A DNA stretch of 64,000 nt. Source: Maribacter sp. 1_MG-2023. Its GTDB lineage: Bacteria > Bacteroidota > Bacteroidia > Flavobacteriales > Flavobacteriaceae. This document shows positions 35,652 to 45,875 of this stretch, in pieces (the first letter of the stretch is position 1; each line of letters opens with the position of its first letter). The notes under the pieces are model-generated. The model did no database searches. It was not told the origin of the DNA and saw only the letters and a list, made by a program, of their open reading frames with translations. The position numbers and the translations under genes were made by a program. The stretch is taken from positions 124,001 through 188,000 of the forward strand of contig NZ_JAUOPN010000004.1 in the NCBI RefSeq assembly GCF_030547005.1, read 5' to 3'.

Positions 35652-37523
35652 CTAATTCTTCAACCAGGCATTTCGCAAGGCTACCGTTTCTTCAGAAACA
35701 CCTTCTAAAGCAACTATCTTCTTAACCTTCTTTACCGGTTGACCAACAGGTCCCGAAACAGAAATCATTTCACCATCTCTTTCAACAGTCATGCTAACAA
35801 CAGTTTCTGGAGTCCACCCAAAACTTTCCCCTATTATAGGACGAAGTGTTTCTAAATTAATTTCTTGCTCATTTATAGTTCTAAAAATATCACCACCTTT
35901 CAACTTTAAATCATTGAAGAAAGAATTTAATTCAATATTCTCACGAATAAAAACGACACTGTCATTTTGAACATCTACATCCATATATGGCACTTGACCA
36001 TCAAAGAAGTAACCAGTAGTCTCTTCAACATCTTTAGTAGCTAAACCAACCTTAGCAAAAAAGGAATCATAATCAATAGGTGTAGTACCAATCACATGCT
36101 CTTTAAAGAACACATCAACTTCTGGATACGTCATAGAAACAATTTCAAGAAACAAAGCTTTATCTTCAAAAGGAATATCGGTACCGTATTTTTTCGATAA
36201 TTCTTTCATTAACCAAAGCATCCCTTTTTCGCCATTACTTTTTTCTCTTAAAATGATATCAAGACACATATTAATTAAGGCACCCTTCTCATATACATTG
36301 GCATAATTAGGCTCATAAGGTTGTTCTAGTATATTTTTACTCATTACAGTAAAAGACATACTATCATCATAAAATTTAGAATTAGTGATTTTACCTAGCA
36401 TACGCTCATAAAAATCTTCCTCAGAAATTAGACCCTGCTGAATCTGAAATAGGTTGGCGAAATATTCTGTAGTTCCCTCATACATCCATAAATGCTCTGA
36501 CATTTTTGGATCGTTAAAATCGAAATACTGAATCTCTTTAGAATGAACCGATAGCGGAGTAACAATATGGAAAAACTCATGAGAAACCACATCTACCATT
36601 GCTTGTTCTAAACGACCAATATCCATTGCCTCTGGCAATACAACAACTGTAGAAGTATGATGCTCTAAAGCCCCATAACCATGAGCATCTGGTATATTTA
36701 CATCAGACATGTATAATAAAATATTATATTCTTTAGTACTATCGACATCACCCAAAAACTTTTTTTGAGCACCCATCATAGCAACCATTCTATCTTTTAA
36801 ATCTGCCGCTTTATAAACGCCAGTCGGAGAATACAGACTAAGTGTTACTGTAATACCATTAATCTCAAAAGTTTCTGTATTCGGTTTAGCATACATTATA
36901 GGGTTGTCGATCACTTCAAAATAACGCTTAGCAGTAAAAGCATCTAAAAGCGGATCAATCTTTTCACCCACTTCACTAGAAAGTGTCGTCGTAGCAATTA
37001 AATCAGCTGGCTTTTTAATTTGTATCGTATACGGTACTTCTTTAAATCCATCAAAATAACCCACAAATCCATGAAGGTTAAGCATAAAATTACTTCCTTC
37101 AGCAATATTGGTACCTGCAGGCGAAAAGACCGCATCTTCAACATCATTCTCAGTATCGTAAGTATCATTAACCCAATACTGAACCTTATCTAACTGCACC
37201 GCACCAGAGATACTCCAAGTGTTATCATCGAGTTTCGTGCTATTTAATAAATTACCCTTATAATCAAAAGCCTCAAAATCTTCAATATACTGTCCGTAAT
37301 TATCTGTACTATATGTACCCGGAACTGTTTTAGGTATTCTGAATACTACTGTAGAACTAGTAAATGCACCAGGGTTTATACTTACCTGAACTTTATCGTC
37401 AACAACATTTACCAAATCTATTGAAGTGACAACTGGGCTATTTTCTACAGACAAAAGCGCCTTACTTGTCCCACAGGCATTTAATATTAGGGCAAAAGCA
37501 ATAATTAAAACATTTTTCTTCAT
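35652..37523 (-). CDS. M61 family peptidase lipoprotein with C-terminal PDZ-like domain
   Basis: 623 residues from ATG at 37523 (MKKNVLIIAFALILNACGTS), a lipoprotein signal with lipobox LNAC. Longer in-frame starts at 37535 and 37565 exist, but the latter sits in a TATCTTTG promoter element. The N-terminal beta domain (about 30-200) precedes an M1-like zinc site HEFFH at residues 315-319, with the downstream MWLYEGTTEYFANLF supplying the third ligand. A PDZ-like region follows near 510-590 (LNSFFNDLKLKGGDIFRTINEQEI). M61 enzymes are glycyl aminopeptidase-type proteases. Periplasmic or outer-membrane. It lies alone on the minus strand, splitting tsf from pyrH. Confidence 0.88.
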   Translation of the reverse strand: MKKNVLIIAFALILNACGTSKALLSVENSPVVTSIDLVNVVDDKVQVSINPGAFTSSTVVFRIPKTVPGTYSTDNYGQYIEDFEAFDYKGNLLNSTKLDDNTWSISGAVQLDKVQYWVNDTYDTENDVEDAVFSPAGTNIAEGSNFMLNLHGFVGYFDGFKEVPYTIQIKKPADLIATTTLSSEVGEKIDPLLDAFTAKRYFEVIDNPIMYAKPNTETFEINGITVTLSLYSPTGVYKAADLKDRMVAMMGAQKKFLGDVDSTKEYNILLYMSDVNIPDAHGYGALEHHTSTVVVLPEAMDIGRLEQAMVDVVSHEFFHIVTPLSVHSKEIQYFDFNDPKMSEHLWMYEGTTEYFANLFQIQQGLISEEDFYERMLGKITNSKFYDDSMSFTVMSKNILEQPYEPNYANVYEKGALINMCLDIILREKSNGEKGMLWLMKELSKKYGTDIPFEDKALFLEIVSMTYPEVDVFFKEHVIGTTPIDYDSFFAKVGLATKDVEETTGYFFDGQVPYMDVDVQNDSVVFIRENIELNSFFNDLKLKGGDIFRTINEQEINLETLRPIIGESFGWTPETVVSMTVERDGEMISVSGPVGQPVKKVKKIVALEGVSEETVALRNAWLKN

Positions 37524-37562
37524 AAAAAACTTCATAAGTGAATATTTAAATATCAATGATAT

Positions 37563-37570
37563 CAAAGATA
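37563..37570 (-). promoter_or_regulatory. -7 element of the M61 peptidase promoter
   Basis: Minus strand reads TATCTTTG (TAnnTTTG). Predicted RNA start about 37556 lies downstream of the longest ORF start, which supports the inner ATG at 37523. No strong -33 box. Confidence 0.5.
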
Positions 37571-37650
37571 GATAATATGTTACGACCCTAACTTAGCGAA
37601 TTAAGTAATGCTTCAATTAAATATAGACCGTACCCATCAAATATTTTCAT

Positions 37651-37658
37651 TATTTTTG
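37651..37658 (+). promoter_or_regulatory. -7 element upstream of pyrH-frr
   Basis: TATTTTTG 21 nt before the pyrH ATG, flanked by ATCAAA/TTTGAT inverted arms (37637-37660). The -33 box is not obvious. Confidence 0.4.
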
Positions 37659-37678
37659 ATGGCAAATAAAAAATTAAG

Positions 37679-38386
37679 ATGCACTACAAAAGAATTCTTC
37701 TAAAACTAAGCGGTGAAGCCTTAATGGGCGAAAAGCAATACGGAATAGACTCTAATCGTCTAAACGAGTATGCAGAAGAAATTAAAGAAGTAGTTGAAAA
37801 AGGTATAGAAGTAGCTATTGTTATTGGCGGAGGAAATATCTTTCGTGGTTTAGCAGGTGCTGCAACTGGTATGGACAGAGTTCAAGGCGACCATATGGGT
37901 ATGCTAGCAACCGTTATTAACGGCTTGGCACTACAAAGTGCTTTAGAAATGAACGGTGTACAAACTAGATTACAATCTGCTATAAAAATCAACGAAGTTG
38001 CCGAGCCTTTCATTAGAAGAAGAGCCATGAGGCATCTAGAGAAAGGAAGAGTTGTTATCTTTGGTGGAGGAACTGGAAATCCATATTTCACAACAGATTC
38101 TGCAGCCGTTTTACGTGCTATTGAAATAGAAGCTGATGTAATACTTAAAGGTACACGTGTAGATGGTATTTACACTGCTGATCCAGAAAAAGATAAAAGC
38201 GCTACGAAATTTGATACTATCTCTTTTTCGGAAGTACTTACAAAAGGACTAAAGGTTATGGATACCACAGCTTTCACCCTTAGTCAAGAAAATGAACTAC
38301 CTATCGTAGTTTTTGATATGAACAAAAAAGGAAACTTACTGAAAATTGTTGACGGCCAAACTATTGGTACAACGGTCAACCTATAA
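37679..38386 (+). CDS. pyrH: UMP kinase
   Basis: 235 residues, complete. [13 protein letters not shown] at the N-terminus, [29 protein letters not shown], the ATP site [21 protein letters not shown] and [21 protein letters not shown] define bacterial PyrH of the amino acid kinase fold. It phosphorylates UMP to UDP in pyrimidine nucleotide synthesis and is usually hexameric and feedback-inhibited by UTP. In an operon with frr (45-nt gap); tsf lies upstream but is separated by the M61 gene. Confidence 0.98.
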   Translation: MHYKRILLKLSGEALMGEKQYGIDSNRLNEYAEEIKEVVEKGIEVAIVIGGGNIFRGLAGAATGMDRVQGDHMGMLATVINGLALQSALEMNGVQTRLQSAIKINEVAEPFIRRRAMRHLEKGRVVIFGGGTGNPYFTTDSAAVLRAIEIEADVILKGTRVDGIYTADPEKDKSATKFDTISFSEVLTKGLKVMDTTAFTLSQENELPIVVFDMNKKGNLLKIVDGQTIGTTVNL

Positions 38387-38431
38387 TTCTCGGTATAGTT
38401 TATGTTATTGCGATAGTAATATTCTTATTAT

Positions 38432-38986
38432 ATGAACGAAGAAGTAGAATTTGTTTTAGACGCTACAAAAGAAGGCATGAACGCCGCTATAGCTCACTTA
38501 GAACGCGCATTTTTAAAGATTAGAGCTGGTAAAGCCAGCCCTGCCATGTTATCAGCTGTAATGGTTGATTATTATGGATCACAAACTCCGCTATCTCAAG
38601 TAGCCAATGTGAACACCCCAGATGGTAGAACAATTTCTGTTCAACCATGGGAAAAAAACATGCTCCAAGAAATTGAAAAAGCGATAATGAACGCCAACCT
38701 AGGTTTTAACCCTATGAACAATGGCGATATGATTATTATCAACGTTCCACCATTGACAGAAGAGCGCAGGATACAGCTTACAAAACAAGCTAAGGCAGAA
38801 GCGGAACATGCAAAAGTTGGTGTACGAAGTGCAAGACAGGATGCAAATAAAGAAATTAAGGATTTAGATATTTCTGAAGATTTACAAAAAAATGCCACTG
38901 CCGATGTACAAGATTTAACTGATGTCTTCACAAAGAAAATTGAAGATTTCTTGGATAAAAAAGAGGCGGAAATCATGAAAGTATAA
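38432..38986 (+). CDS. frr: Ribosome recycling factor
   Basis: 184 residues, family length. Helical-arm and hinge motifs are present: MNAAIAHLERAFLKIRAGKASPAML, VDYYGSQTPLSQVANVNTPDGRTI, IQPWEK-like VQPWEKNMLQEIEKAIMNANLG, NVPPLTEERR and a C-terminal helix ending IEDFLDKKEAEIMKV. RRF splits post-termination ribosomes together with EF-G. Downstream of pyrH, ending at a strong terminator. Confidence 0.98.
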   Translation: MNEEVEFVLDATKEGMNAAIAHLERAFLKIRAGKASPAMLSAVMVDYYGSQTPLSQVANVNTPDGRTISVQPWEKNMLQEIEKAIMNANLGFNPMNNGDMIIINVPPLTEERRIQLTKQAKAEAEHAKVGVRSARQDANKEIKDLDISEDLQKNATADVQDLTDVFTKKIEDFLDKKEAEIMKV

Positions 38987-39010
38987 TCAAGAGATTAATC
39001 GTCATCATTT

Positions 39011-39046
39011 AAAGCTACCCTAAATAGGTAGCTTTCTTTTTTTTTT
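39011..39046 (+). terminator. Terminator of pyrH-frr
   Basis: Stem AAAGCTACC / GGTAGCTTT with loop CTAAATA followed by C and T10. Confidence 0.92.
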
Positions 39047-39093
39047 GCAAAAATTTTAAACTTTTCAATTTAGGAACAGATGTAGCTAATAGT

Positions 39094-39101
39094 TACCTTT
39101 G
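39094..39101 (+). promoter_or_regulatory. -7 element of the RND exporter promoter
   Basis: TACCTTTG (TAnnTTTG), with a partial -33 (TTTAG at 39069-39073) about 20 nt upstream. The exporter ATG is at 39120, so the leader would be very short. Confidence 0.45.
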
Positions 39102-39119
39102 CGACCTGCAAAAACAGTT

Positions 39120-41510
39120 ATGGTAGCTAAACTAACGAAAGGATTTTGGCCTAAAACGGCAAACATAATTTTACGAAATAGAATCCTAATTTTACTCTTG
39201 ATTGCCGGTTTTACCATTTTCATGGGATGGCAATGGCAATATATGCGTTTTTCAAGTTCGCAGACAAACCTACTGCCAGATGACCACCCGGTAAATATTC
39301 AATACCAAGATTTTCTTAGCAAATTTGGCGAAGAAGGCAATGCAGTGGTTTTTGCCATACGTGACAGTGCTCTATTTACACCTGATAATTTTAACCGATG
39401 GAATAAATTAAGCAAACAACTTGCTGCTTTCCCAGAGGTAGAATTTGTTATCTCAACAGATAATTTAAAAGAGCTCATAAAGGATAACAAAAAGCAAGAA
39501 TTTGTAATGCGCCCTTTAATAAATGGCGAACTAAAGACTAAAAACGAAATAGATAGTATTACCAATCATCTATTCAATGACCTACCGTTCTACAACAACC
39601 TACTATACAATAAAGAAAGTAAAACGATAAGAACTATTGTTAACCTTGATAAGGATATTGTAAATACCTCGGTCAGAAAAGACTTTATTTTACAAGATGT
39701 AAATACACTAGTTAAAAAGTTTGAAGAAGAAACAAACTTAGATGTTCATATATCTGGTATGCCATATGTAAGAACAATGAATTCTCAGAATATTATTGAT
39801 GAAATCGGTAAATTTATTCTAGCAGCACTTGGTGTTACTTCATTAATTTTCTTCTTTTTCTTTAGAAGTATAAGAGCTACAATTATCTCTATGTGTGTAG
39901 TAATAATTGGTGTAATGTGGGCTTTTGGTTTACTTGGGTTATTACAATATGAAATTACAGTTCTTACAGCACTTATACCGCCCCTAATTATAGTTATCGG
40001 TATACCCAACTGTATTTTCTTAATAAACAAATACCAACAAGAAGTAAAGAAACACGGTAATCAGGCACTTTCATTACAACGCGTTATTTCTAAAATTGGA
40101 AATGCAACGTTGATGACAAATATTACAACAGCATCTGGTTTTGCTACTTTCATTGTAACCGATAGTACGTTATTGAAAGAATTCGGTATTGTTGCCTCCA
40201 TTAATATCTTAGGCATTTTTGTATTATCGCTACTTATTATCCCTATTGTTTATAGTTTCATGCCGCTACCAAAAACAAAGCATTTAAAACACTTAAACAA
40301 AAAATGGATCGATGCCTTTGTACAGTGGATGGAACGTATTGTAAGACATAGAAGGATTACGGTCTATATTGTTTCTATCTCATTACTAGTTATCAGTATC
40401 ATTGGTATCTATCAAATAAGAATATCAGGCAGCCCTATTGAAGATATGCCAAAGAATGCTGAATTTTTTCATGACATACGCTTTTTTGAAAAAGAGTTTA
40501 AAGGCATTATGCCCGTTGAAATCGTTGTAGATACAAAAACTCCTAAAGGTGTTTTAAAACCTGTGACTCTAAAGCGTATGAATCAGCTTGGGGAGGTTAT
40601 AGAAGAAATACCAGAACTTTCAACTCCGGTTTCTGTAGTGAATTTGGTAAAGTATTCTAAGCAGGCTTTTTATAATGGCATTCCTAAATATTATCAATTA
40701 CCTACCAGTCAAGAAAATACCTTCATCATGGATGTTGCCCGTAAATCTGGTGATAACGGAAATTTACTAAAATCTTTTGTTGACAGCACTGGTCAAACAG
40801 CTAGAATGACCACGTTCATGCGAGATGTCAACACCAGCCGCATGGAAGAAATTGAACAACGGTTGCAAGAGAATATTACGAAAATATTCCCTGCAGAACG
40901 CTATAACGTTTACATGACCGGTAGTGCGTTGTTATTCTTAAAAGGAACAAAGTATCTTGTTAAAAATCTAATTATGTCTCTTGCTTTGGCAATTGGACTA
41001 ATTGCTTTATTCATGGCCTATTTATTTAGGTCGTTCAGAATGATTGTAATTTCATTAATACCTAATTTATTGCCCTTAGTCATAACCGCCGGTATAATGG
41101 GCTTTGTGGGTGTACCTATAAAACCATCTACCATATTAGTATTTAGTATTGCATTTGGTATTTCTGTCGATGACACCATACACTTTCTCGCAAAGTATAG
41201 GCAAGAACTCACCGCAAATAACTGGCGAATAGAAAAATCGGTTTATAACGCATTAAGAGAAACTGGGGTTAGTATGTTCTACACCTCTATTGTTTTGTTC
41301 TTTGGCTTCTCTGTCTTTGTAATATCTAATTTCGGTGGTACAGTAGCGCTAGGTTCACTAGTTTCTGCCACACTATTACTTGCGATGTTGGCAAACTTAA
41401 TTTTGTTGCCTTCTTTATTATTATCCTTAGAAAAAAGTATCGCAAACAAGCAAACACTTAAAAAACCGCAAATAGATATTTTACCACAAGATGAAAATAA
41501 TAACCAATAA
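39120..41510 (+). CDS. RND-superfamily exporter (MMPL type)
   Basis: 796 residues from ATG at 39120; a TTG-initiated extension would start inside the promoter element. The protein is two similar halves, each with one helix, a large extracytoplasmic loop, then five helices: helix 1 near 25-42, loop to about 240, helices about 245-400 (sterol-sensing-like, ITVLTALIPPLIIVIGIPNC), then repeat from about 420 with second cluster near 635-780 (FSIAFGISVDDTIHFLAKYR). The GISVDDTIH acidic pair fits proton coupling. It resembles predicted MMPL/HpnN-like lipid exporters rather than tripartite drug pumps, as no adaptor or TolC gene lies beside it. Confidence 0.85.
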   Translation: MVAKLTKGFWPKTANIILRNRILILLLIAGFTIFMGWQWQYMRFSSSQTNLLPDDHPVNIQYQDFLSKFGEEGNAVVFAIRDSALFTPDNFNRWNKLSKQLAAFPEVEFVISTDNLKELIKDNKKQEFVMRPLINGELKTKNEIDSITNHLFNDLPFYNNLLYNKESKTIRTIVNLDKDIVNTSVRKDFILQDVNTLVKKFEEETNLDVHISGMPYVRTMNSQNIIDEIGKFILAALGVTSLIFFFFFRSIRATIISMCVVIIGVMWAFGLLGLLQYEITVLTALIPPLIIVIGIPNCIFLINKYQQEVKKHGNQALSLQRVISKIGNATLMTNITTASGFATFIVTDSTLLKEFGIVASINILGIFVLSLLIIPIVYSFMPLPKTKHLKHLNKKWIDAFVQWMERIVRHRRITVYIVSISLLVISIIGIYQIRISGSPIEDMPKNAEFFHDIRFFEKEFKGIMPVEIVVDTKTPKGVLKPVTLKRMNQLGEVIEEIPELSTPVSVVNLVKYSKQAFYNGIPKYYQLPTSQENTFIMDVARKSGDNGNLLKSFVDSTGQTARMTTFMRDVNTSRMEEIEQRLQENITKIFPAERYNVYMTGSALLFLKGTKYLVKNLIMSLALAIGLIALFMAYLFRSFRMIVISLIPNLLPLVITAGIMGFVGVPIKPSTILVFSIAFGISVDDTIHFLAKYRQELTANNWRIEKSVYNALRETGVSMFYTSIVLFFGFSVFVISNFGGTVALGSLVSATLLLAMLANLILLPSLLLSLEKSIANKQTLKKPQIDILPQDENNNQ

Positions 41511-41567
41511 AATTATTTCAGCTTTGTTTATATCGCTTTTTAAACTCTTTATTTTTTAACAAAATCC

Positions 41568-41575
41568 TATCTTTG
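41568..41575 (+). promoter_or_regulatory. -7 element of the asnS promoter
   Basis: TATCTTTG (TAnnTTTG), 25 nt before the asnS ATG; T-rich, non-consensus -33 region. Confidence 0.45.
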
Positions 41576-41600
41576 GGACTTTAATTTTCAATTCAATATC

Positions 41601-43034
41601 ATGCGTTTAGCAACAATAAAAGAATTACTAGCAAGTAAAAACTTACTACAAGAAGTAACTATTAAAGGATGGGTAAGAACCTTTAGAAGCAATCGATTTA
41701 TAGCATTGAACGATGGATCTACTTTAGGCACTATTCAATGTGTAGTTGATTTTGAAAATTTTGATGAAGAATTATTAAAAAAAGTAAATACTGGTGCTGC
41801 ATTAAAAATTACGGGTACACTTGTTGAAAGTCAAGGTCGTGGTCAATCTGTAGAAATTCAAGTAAGCGCCTTAGAAGTATTGGGTATAGCTGATCCAGAA
41901 GAATATCCTATTCAACCAAAAAAGCACTCTTTAGAGTTCTTGAGAGAAAAGGCTCACTTAAGAATTAGAACTAACACTTTCGCAGCAATTATGCGTGTTA
42001 GGTCTACCTTATCTTTTGCCATTCATAACTATTTTAGAGAAAACGGATTCAACTACTTCCACGCTCCTATTATTACTGGATCAGATGCCGAGGGTGCTGG
42101 AGAAATGTTTCGTGTTACAACATTAGACGAAAAAAACCCGCCACTTACAGAAGATGGAGATGTTAATTATAAAGAAGACTTTTTCGGAAAAGAAACCAAC
42201 TTAACAGTATCTGGTCAATTAGAAGCTGAGGCATATGCCATGGCACTAGGTAAGGTTTATACATTCGGACCTACATTTAGAGCAGAAAACTCAAATACAT
42301 CTAGGCATTTAGCTGAATTCTGGATGATCGAACCAGAAATGGCATTCTTCGATTTAGATGCTAATATGGACCTAGCAGAAGACTTTATTAAAAATGTTAT
42401 TTCTTACACATTGACGCATTGTCAAGAAGATTTAGAATTTTTAGAAAAAAGATTAATAGACGAGGAAAAAAGCAAACCACAAGCTCAACGTAGCGATATG
42501 CCTTTAATTGAAAAATTAAAGTTTGTTGCAGACAACAATTTTAAAAGAGTGAGCTATACTGAAGCTATAGATATCCTTAAAAATTGTAAGCCTAATAAAA
42601 AGAAACAATTTACTTATCCCATTGAAGAATGGGGTACAGATTTACAAAGTGAACATGAACGTTACTTAGTAGAAAAGCATTTTAAATGTCCGGTAATATT
42701 ATTTGATTATCCGGCAAAAATTAAAGCTTTCTACATGCGTTTAAATGAAGATGGAAAAACCGTAAGAGCTATGGATATTTTATTCCCTGGTATTGGTGAA
42801 ATCGTTGGTGGATCACAAAGAGAAGAGCGCTTAGATGTCTTAAAAGAGAAAATTAAAGAATTGGGCATCGACGAGAAAGAATTATGGTGGTACCTTGATT
42901 TAAGAAAATTCGGAACTGCAGAACATAGTGGATTTGGTCTAGGATTTGAACGATTAGTTCTTTTCGCAACAGGCATGGGTAATATTAGAGATGTAATTCC
43001 ATTTCCAAGAACACCACAGAATGCCGAATTCTAA
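41601..43034 (+). CDS. asnS: Asparaginyl-tRNA synthetase
   Basis: 477 residues. OB-fold anticodon-binding domain (about 1-110, [22 protein letters not shown]), then the class IIb catalytic core: [45 protein letters not shown] covers motif 2 and [29 protein letters not shown] is motif 3. The [16 protein letters not shown] form distinguishes AsnRS from AspRS. Charges tRNA-Asn in the cytoplasm. Followed by rpoN after 38 nt, probably cotranscribed. Confidence 0.97.
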   Translation: MRLATIKELLASKNLLQEVTIKGWVRTFRSNRFIALNDGSTLGTIQCVVDFENFDEELLKKVNTGAALKITGTLVESQGRGQSVEIQVSALEVLGIADPEEYPIQPKKHSLEFLREKAHLRIRTNTFAAIMRVRSTLSFAIHNYFRENGFNYFHAPIITGSDAEGAGEMFRVTTLDEKNPPLTEDGDVNYKEDFFGKETNLTVSGQLEAEAYAMALGKVYTFGPTFRAENSNTSRHLAEFWMIEPEMAFFDLDANMDLAEDFIKNVISYTLTHCQEDLEFLEKRLIDEEKSKPQAQRSDMPLIEKLKFVADNNFKRVSYTEAIDILKNCKPNKKKQFTYPIEEWGTDLQSEHERYLVEKHFKCPVILFDYPAKIKAFYMRLNEDGKTVRAMDILFPGIGEIVGGSQREERLDVLKEKIKELGIDEKELWWYLDLRKFGTAEHSGFGLGFERLVLFATGMGNIRDVIPFPRTPQNAEF

Positions 43035-43072
43035 GCGGATTTAGTTACTTTTACCAGTACTAGAATAAAGTA

Positions 43073-44530
43073 ATGCTGAAACAACACCTATCATTTAAAT
43101 TATCTCAAAAGTTATCTCCACAGCAAATTCAATTGATGAAGCTGATTCAATTGCCTACGCAGGCATTTGAACAACGTCTCAATCAAGAATTAGAAGAAAA
43201 TCCGGCTTTAGAAACTGGTAAAGAAGACTTAGAAAATACGAATGATGAGTATGATGAAGTTTACGATGATGAATCAGACAATGAAACCATCAATACTGAA
43301 GACATCAATATAGATGATTATTTAAGTGATGATGAAATTCCTGATTATCGTACCAAAGCGAATAACTATAGCTCAGATGATGAAGAGAAAAGTGTGCCTT
43401 ACGCCGCCGGTATTTCATTTAATCAGCATTTAATAAATCAACTAAACACCGTTTATCTTACAGATGATGAATGGAATATTGCAGAGTTTCTTGTAGGCAG
43501 TGTAGATCAAAGCGGCTATATACGAAGACCCATCGCCGATATTATGGATGATTTGGCTTTTACCCAAAACATTTACACAGATGAAGAAACCATTACAAAA
43601 ATACTTTCTATAGTTCAAGAGTTAGATCCGCCTGGAGTAGGTGCTAGATCTTTAGAAGAATGCTTAATAATACAACTAGAGCGTAAAGAAATTACTCCAA
43701 GCATTGAACTTGCCACCGCGATTCTTAAAAAGTCTTTTGAACACTTTACTAAGAAGCATTATCAAAAATTAATTCAGAAGCATAATATTACTGAAGACGA
43801 GCTAAAAGCTGCAATTGGAGAAATTGAAAAACTGAACCCAAAACCAGGTGGCTCGTATTCTGGAAACAATAGAATTGTAGAGCATGTAGTACCTGATTTT
43901 GCTATTAGAATTACCGAAGGCGAATTGGAGCTGACATTAAATGGTAGAAATGCACCAGAGCTACACGTATCTAGAGAGTATAGCAATATGCTTAAAGGCT
44001 ACAAAGAATCCAAAGACAAGTCTAAGTCCCAAAAAGACACGGTAATGTTTATTAAGCAGAAGTTAGACGCTGCTAAATGGTTTATTGACGCTATTAGACA
44101 GCGCCAACAGACGCTGTTTATTACGATGAACTCAATTATGCAATATCAAAAAGAATATTTTCTAACAGGAGATGAGCGTAACTTGAGACCTATGATTCTA
44201 AAAGATATTGCAGATGAAATAGGAATGGATGTTTCAACTGTATCTAGGGTTGCAAATAGCAAATATGTAGATACCCCTTACGGTACCAAGTTGATAAAAG
44301 AATATTTCTCTGAGTCAATGAAAAATGAACAAGGGGAAGATGTTTCTACAAAAGAAATAAAGAAAATTTTAGAAACAGTTATTCAAAACGAGACAAAGAA
44401 AAAGCCATTAACAGATGACAAACTTGCTGCTATTTTAAAGGAAAAAGGATATCCTATTGCTAGAAGAACAGTAGCTAAATACAGAGAGCAGCTAAGTATA
44501 CCTGTTGCACGTATGAGAAAAGAAATTTAA
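43073..44530 (+). CDS. rpoN: RNA polymerase sigma-54 factor
   Basis: 485 residues. Region I is the Gln/Leu-rich N-terminus (LSFKLSQKLSPQQIQLMKLIQLPTQAF) that contacts activators; region II is acidic (about 45-105); region III binds core polymerase (about 110-300); the helix-turn-helix (DIADEIGMDVSTVSRVANSKY) and C-terminal RpoN box (YPIARRTVAKYREQLSIP) recognise -24/-12 promoters. Complete and functional-looking. It needs an enhancer-binding ATPase, not present in this window. The next gene overlaps its stop codon by one base. Confidence 0.97.
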   Translation: MLKQHLSFKLSQKLSPQQIQLMKLIQLPTQAFEQRLNQELEENPALETGKEDLENTNDEYDEVYDDESDNETINTEDINIDDYLSDDEIPDYRTKANNYSSDDEEKSVPYAAGISFNQHLINQLNTVYLTDDEWNIAEFLVGSVDQSGYIRRPIADIMDDLAFTQNIYTDEETITKILSIVQELDPPGVGARSLEECLIIQLERKEITPSIELATAILKKSFEHFTKKHYQKLIQKHNITEDELKAAIGEIEKLNPKPGGSYSGNNRIVEHVVPDFAIRITEGELELTLNGRNAPELHVSREYSNMLKGYKESKDKSKSQKDTVMFIKQKLDAAKWFIDAIRQRQQTLFITMNSIMQYQKEYFLTGDERNLRPMILKDIADEIGMDVSTVSRVANSKYVDTPYGTKLIKEYFSESMKNEQGEDVSTKEIKKILETVIQNETKKKPLTDDKLAAILKEKGYPIARRTVAKYREQLSIPVARMRKEI

Positions 44531-45135
44531 TGAAGGTGTTTTCTAATCTTATCTCCTACTTATTTCACCCTCTGTTTATTTCTATTGGAGGTACAGTCGC
44601 CTATTTTCTAATCACTCCTAAATTTACCCCATTAGAAATTCAAAGTGCGAGTATATTACCCATTTTTATATTAACAGTTATTATTCCGATAATAACTTTT
44701 TTAATATTGAAAAATTTGGGCTTGGTACATTCCATTACGCTGGACTCAATTCAAGAAAGAAAATACCCGCTTTATATTCACGCTTCAATTCTCCTTTTAA
44801 TCCTTTATAAGGTCATTCCAAACAATTACGTAAGTGAGCTTTATTTTTACTTTACTGGGCTGTTAGGAGCGACTATAGCATGTATACTATTACTATTATT
44901 CAATTTTAAAACTAGTCTACATACAGTTGGTATAAGTGGCCTTTTAATGTATCTCATTAATTTAAGCATACATTTTGAAATCAATCTAATTATCGCAATC
45001 AGTTTGCTTATAGCATGTACGGGGGGTATAATAACCGCCAGACTATATCTAAAGGCACATACCAGTATAGAAGTTGTAATCGGTCTTTTTATAGGACTAT
45101 TATCTCAGCTATTAACCGTAAGATTCTGGTTATAA
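44530..45135 (+). CDS. PAP2-like integral membrane protein
   Basis: 201 residues with about six hydrophobic helices spread over the whole length. The cytoplasmic-side DSIQERKYPLY and the pair HTVGISGLLMYLI / ARLYLKAHTSIEVVIGLFIG resemble degenerate motifs of membrane PAP2 phosphatases (final motif with R, H and a polar residue), but the canonical PSGH is absent. A phosphatase role is therefore only a guess. Starts at the last base of the rpoN stop (TAATG), so it is translationally coupled to rpoN. Its last 6 nt overlap the convergent PorT-like gene. Confidence 0.7.
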   Translation: MKVFSNLISYLFHPLFISIGGTVAYFLITPKFTPLEIQSASILPIFILTVIIPIITFLILKNLGLVHSITLDSIQERKYPLYIHASILLLILYKVIPNNYVSELYFYFTGLLGATIACILLLLFNFKTSLHTVGISGLLMYLINLSIHFEINLIIAISLLIACTGGIITARLYLKAHTSIEVVIGLFIGLLSQLLTVRFWL

Positions 45136-45798
45136 AATATAGAAAATAAGACCTATACGTAACGGTCTATATTGCAGGACCTCACCATTTACAGATGCAT
45201 TACCATCAAAGAGTTCAGTTAACGCATAGTATGCATGAAGATTAAAAGTATTATAACCAAAACTTAAGGTAAGTCCGTATTGAAATTTAGTTAGGTCTGT
45301 ATTTTTAAATCCTTCACTAATATCACCTAAGTCGTATTTGGACCTAGCTCCTAAAATATAAGCAGCCTTAATACCACCATATACGCGCCAGAACTTGTAA
45401 TCTTCTGCAGTAGAATTTCGCCATCTAAACTCTAATGGAAACTCAACTAGGTGTGTCTCTAACTTACTTCTAGTAATATCATCATTTATACTATAAGTAA
45501 TATCATCACCAGATATATCGGCAACTAAGTTTGAATAATAACTATTCAAAGCCAAGCCAGCTCCAATACCTATAGCCTTTGTTCCTGCGCTGTTTAAAGG
45601 AATATCTTTTATTAGGCCTGCTTGTAGACCATAAGACAGGTTACGTTGATTAGAACCCTCTGGATGATTCAATATAAAGTTATACGACAGACCAACATAA
45701 AATTGATCTTCAAAATACCGTGTATTTGAAATACTATCTGATACTACTTGAGCATTAGATTGCAGAACTACTAATAAAAATAAAATGGCAAAACGCAT
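45130..45798 (-). CDS. PorT-like outer-membrane beta-barrel protein
   Basis: 222 residues. Signal peptide 1-17 (LVVLQSNAQ). The body is an eight-to-ten-stranded barrel: QFYVGLSYNFILNHPEG, LSYGLQAGLIKDIPLNSAG, LVEFPLEFRWRNSTAEDYKFWRVYGG and a C-terminal aromatic strand PLRIGLIFYIL. The repeated NLSYGLQ-GxIKDIPLN pattern is that of flavobacterial PorT-family proteins. PorT itself belongs to the T9SS apparatus; whether this is the true PorT or a paralogue cannot be decided. Convergent with the PAP2-like gene; the exb cluster terminator lies just upstream. Confidence 0.78.
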   Translation of the reverse strand: MRFAILFLLVVLQSNAQVVSDSISNTRYFEDQFYVGLSYNFILNHPEGSNQRNLSYGLQAGLIKDIPLNSAGTKAIGIGAGLALNSYYSNLVADISGDDITYSINDDITRSKLETHLVEFPLEFRWRNSTAEDYKFWRVYGGIKAAYILGARSKYDLGDISEGFKNTDLTKFQYGLTLSFGYNTFNLHAYYALTELFDGNASVNGEVLQYRPLRIGLIFYIL

Positions 45799-45814
45799 GA
45801 AGTAAAGTTAATGA

Positions 45815-45849
45815 AATAAAAAACGCTTCAAATAAATTTGAAGCGTTTT
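45815..45849 (-). terminator. Terminator of the exbB-exbD cluster
   Basis: Stem AAAACGCTTCAAA / TTTGAAGCGTTTT with loop TAAA (13 bp); on the minus strand it is followed by TTTATTTC, directly after the last exbD gene. Confidence 0.9.
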
Positions 45850-45875
45850 GAAAATGTAATATTCTACTTAACTAA

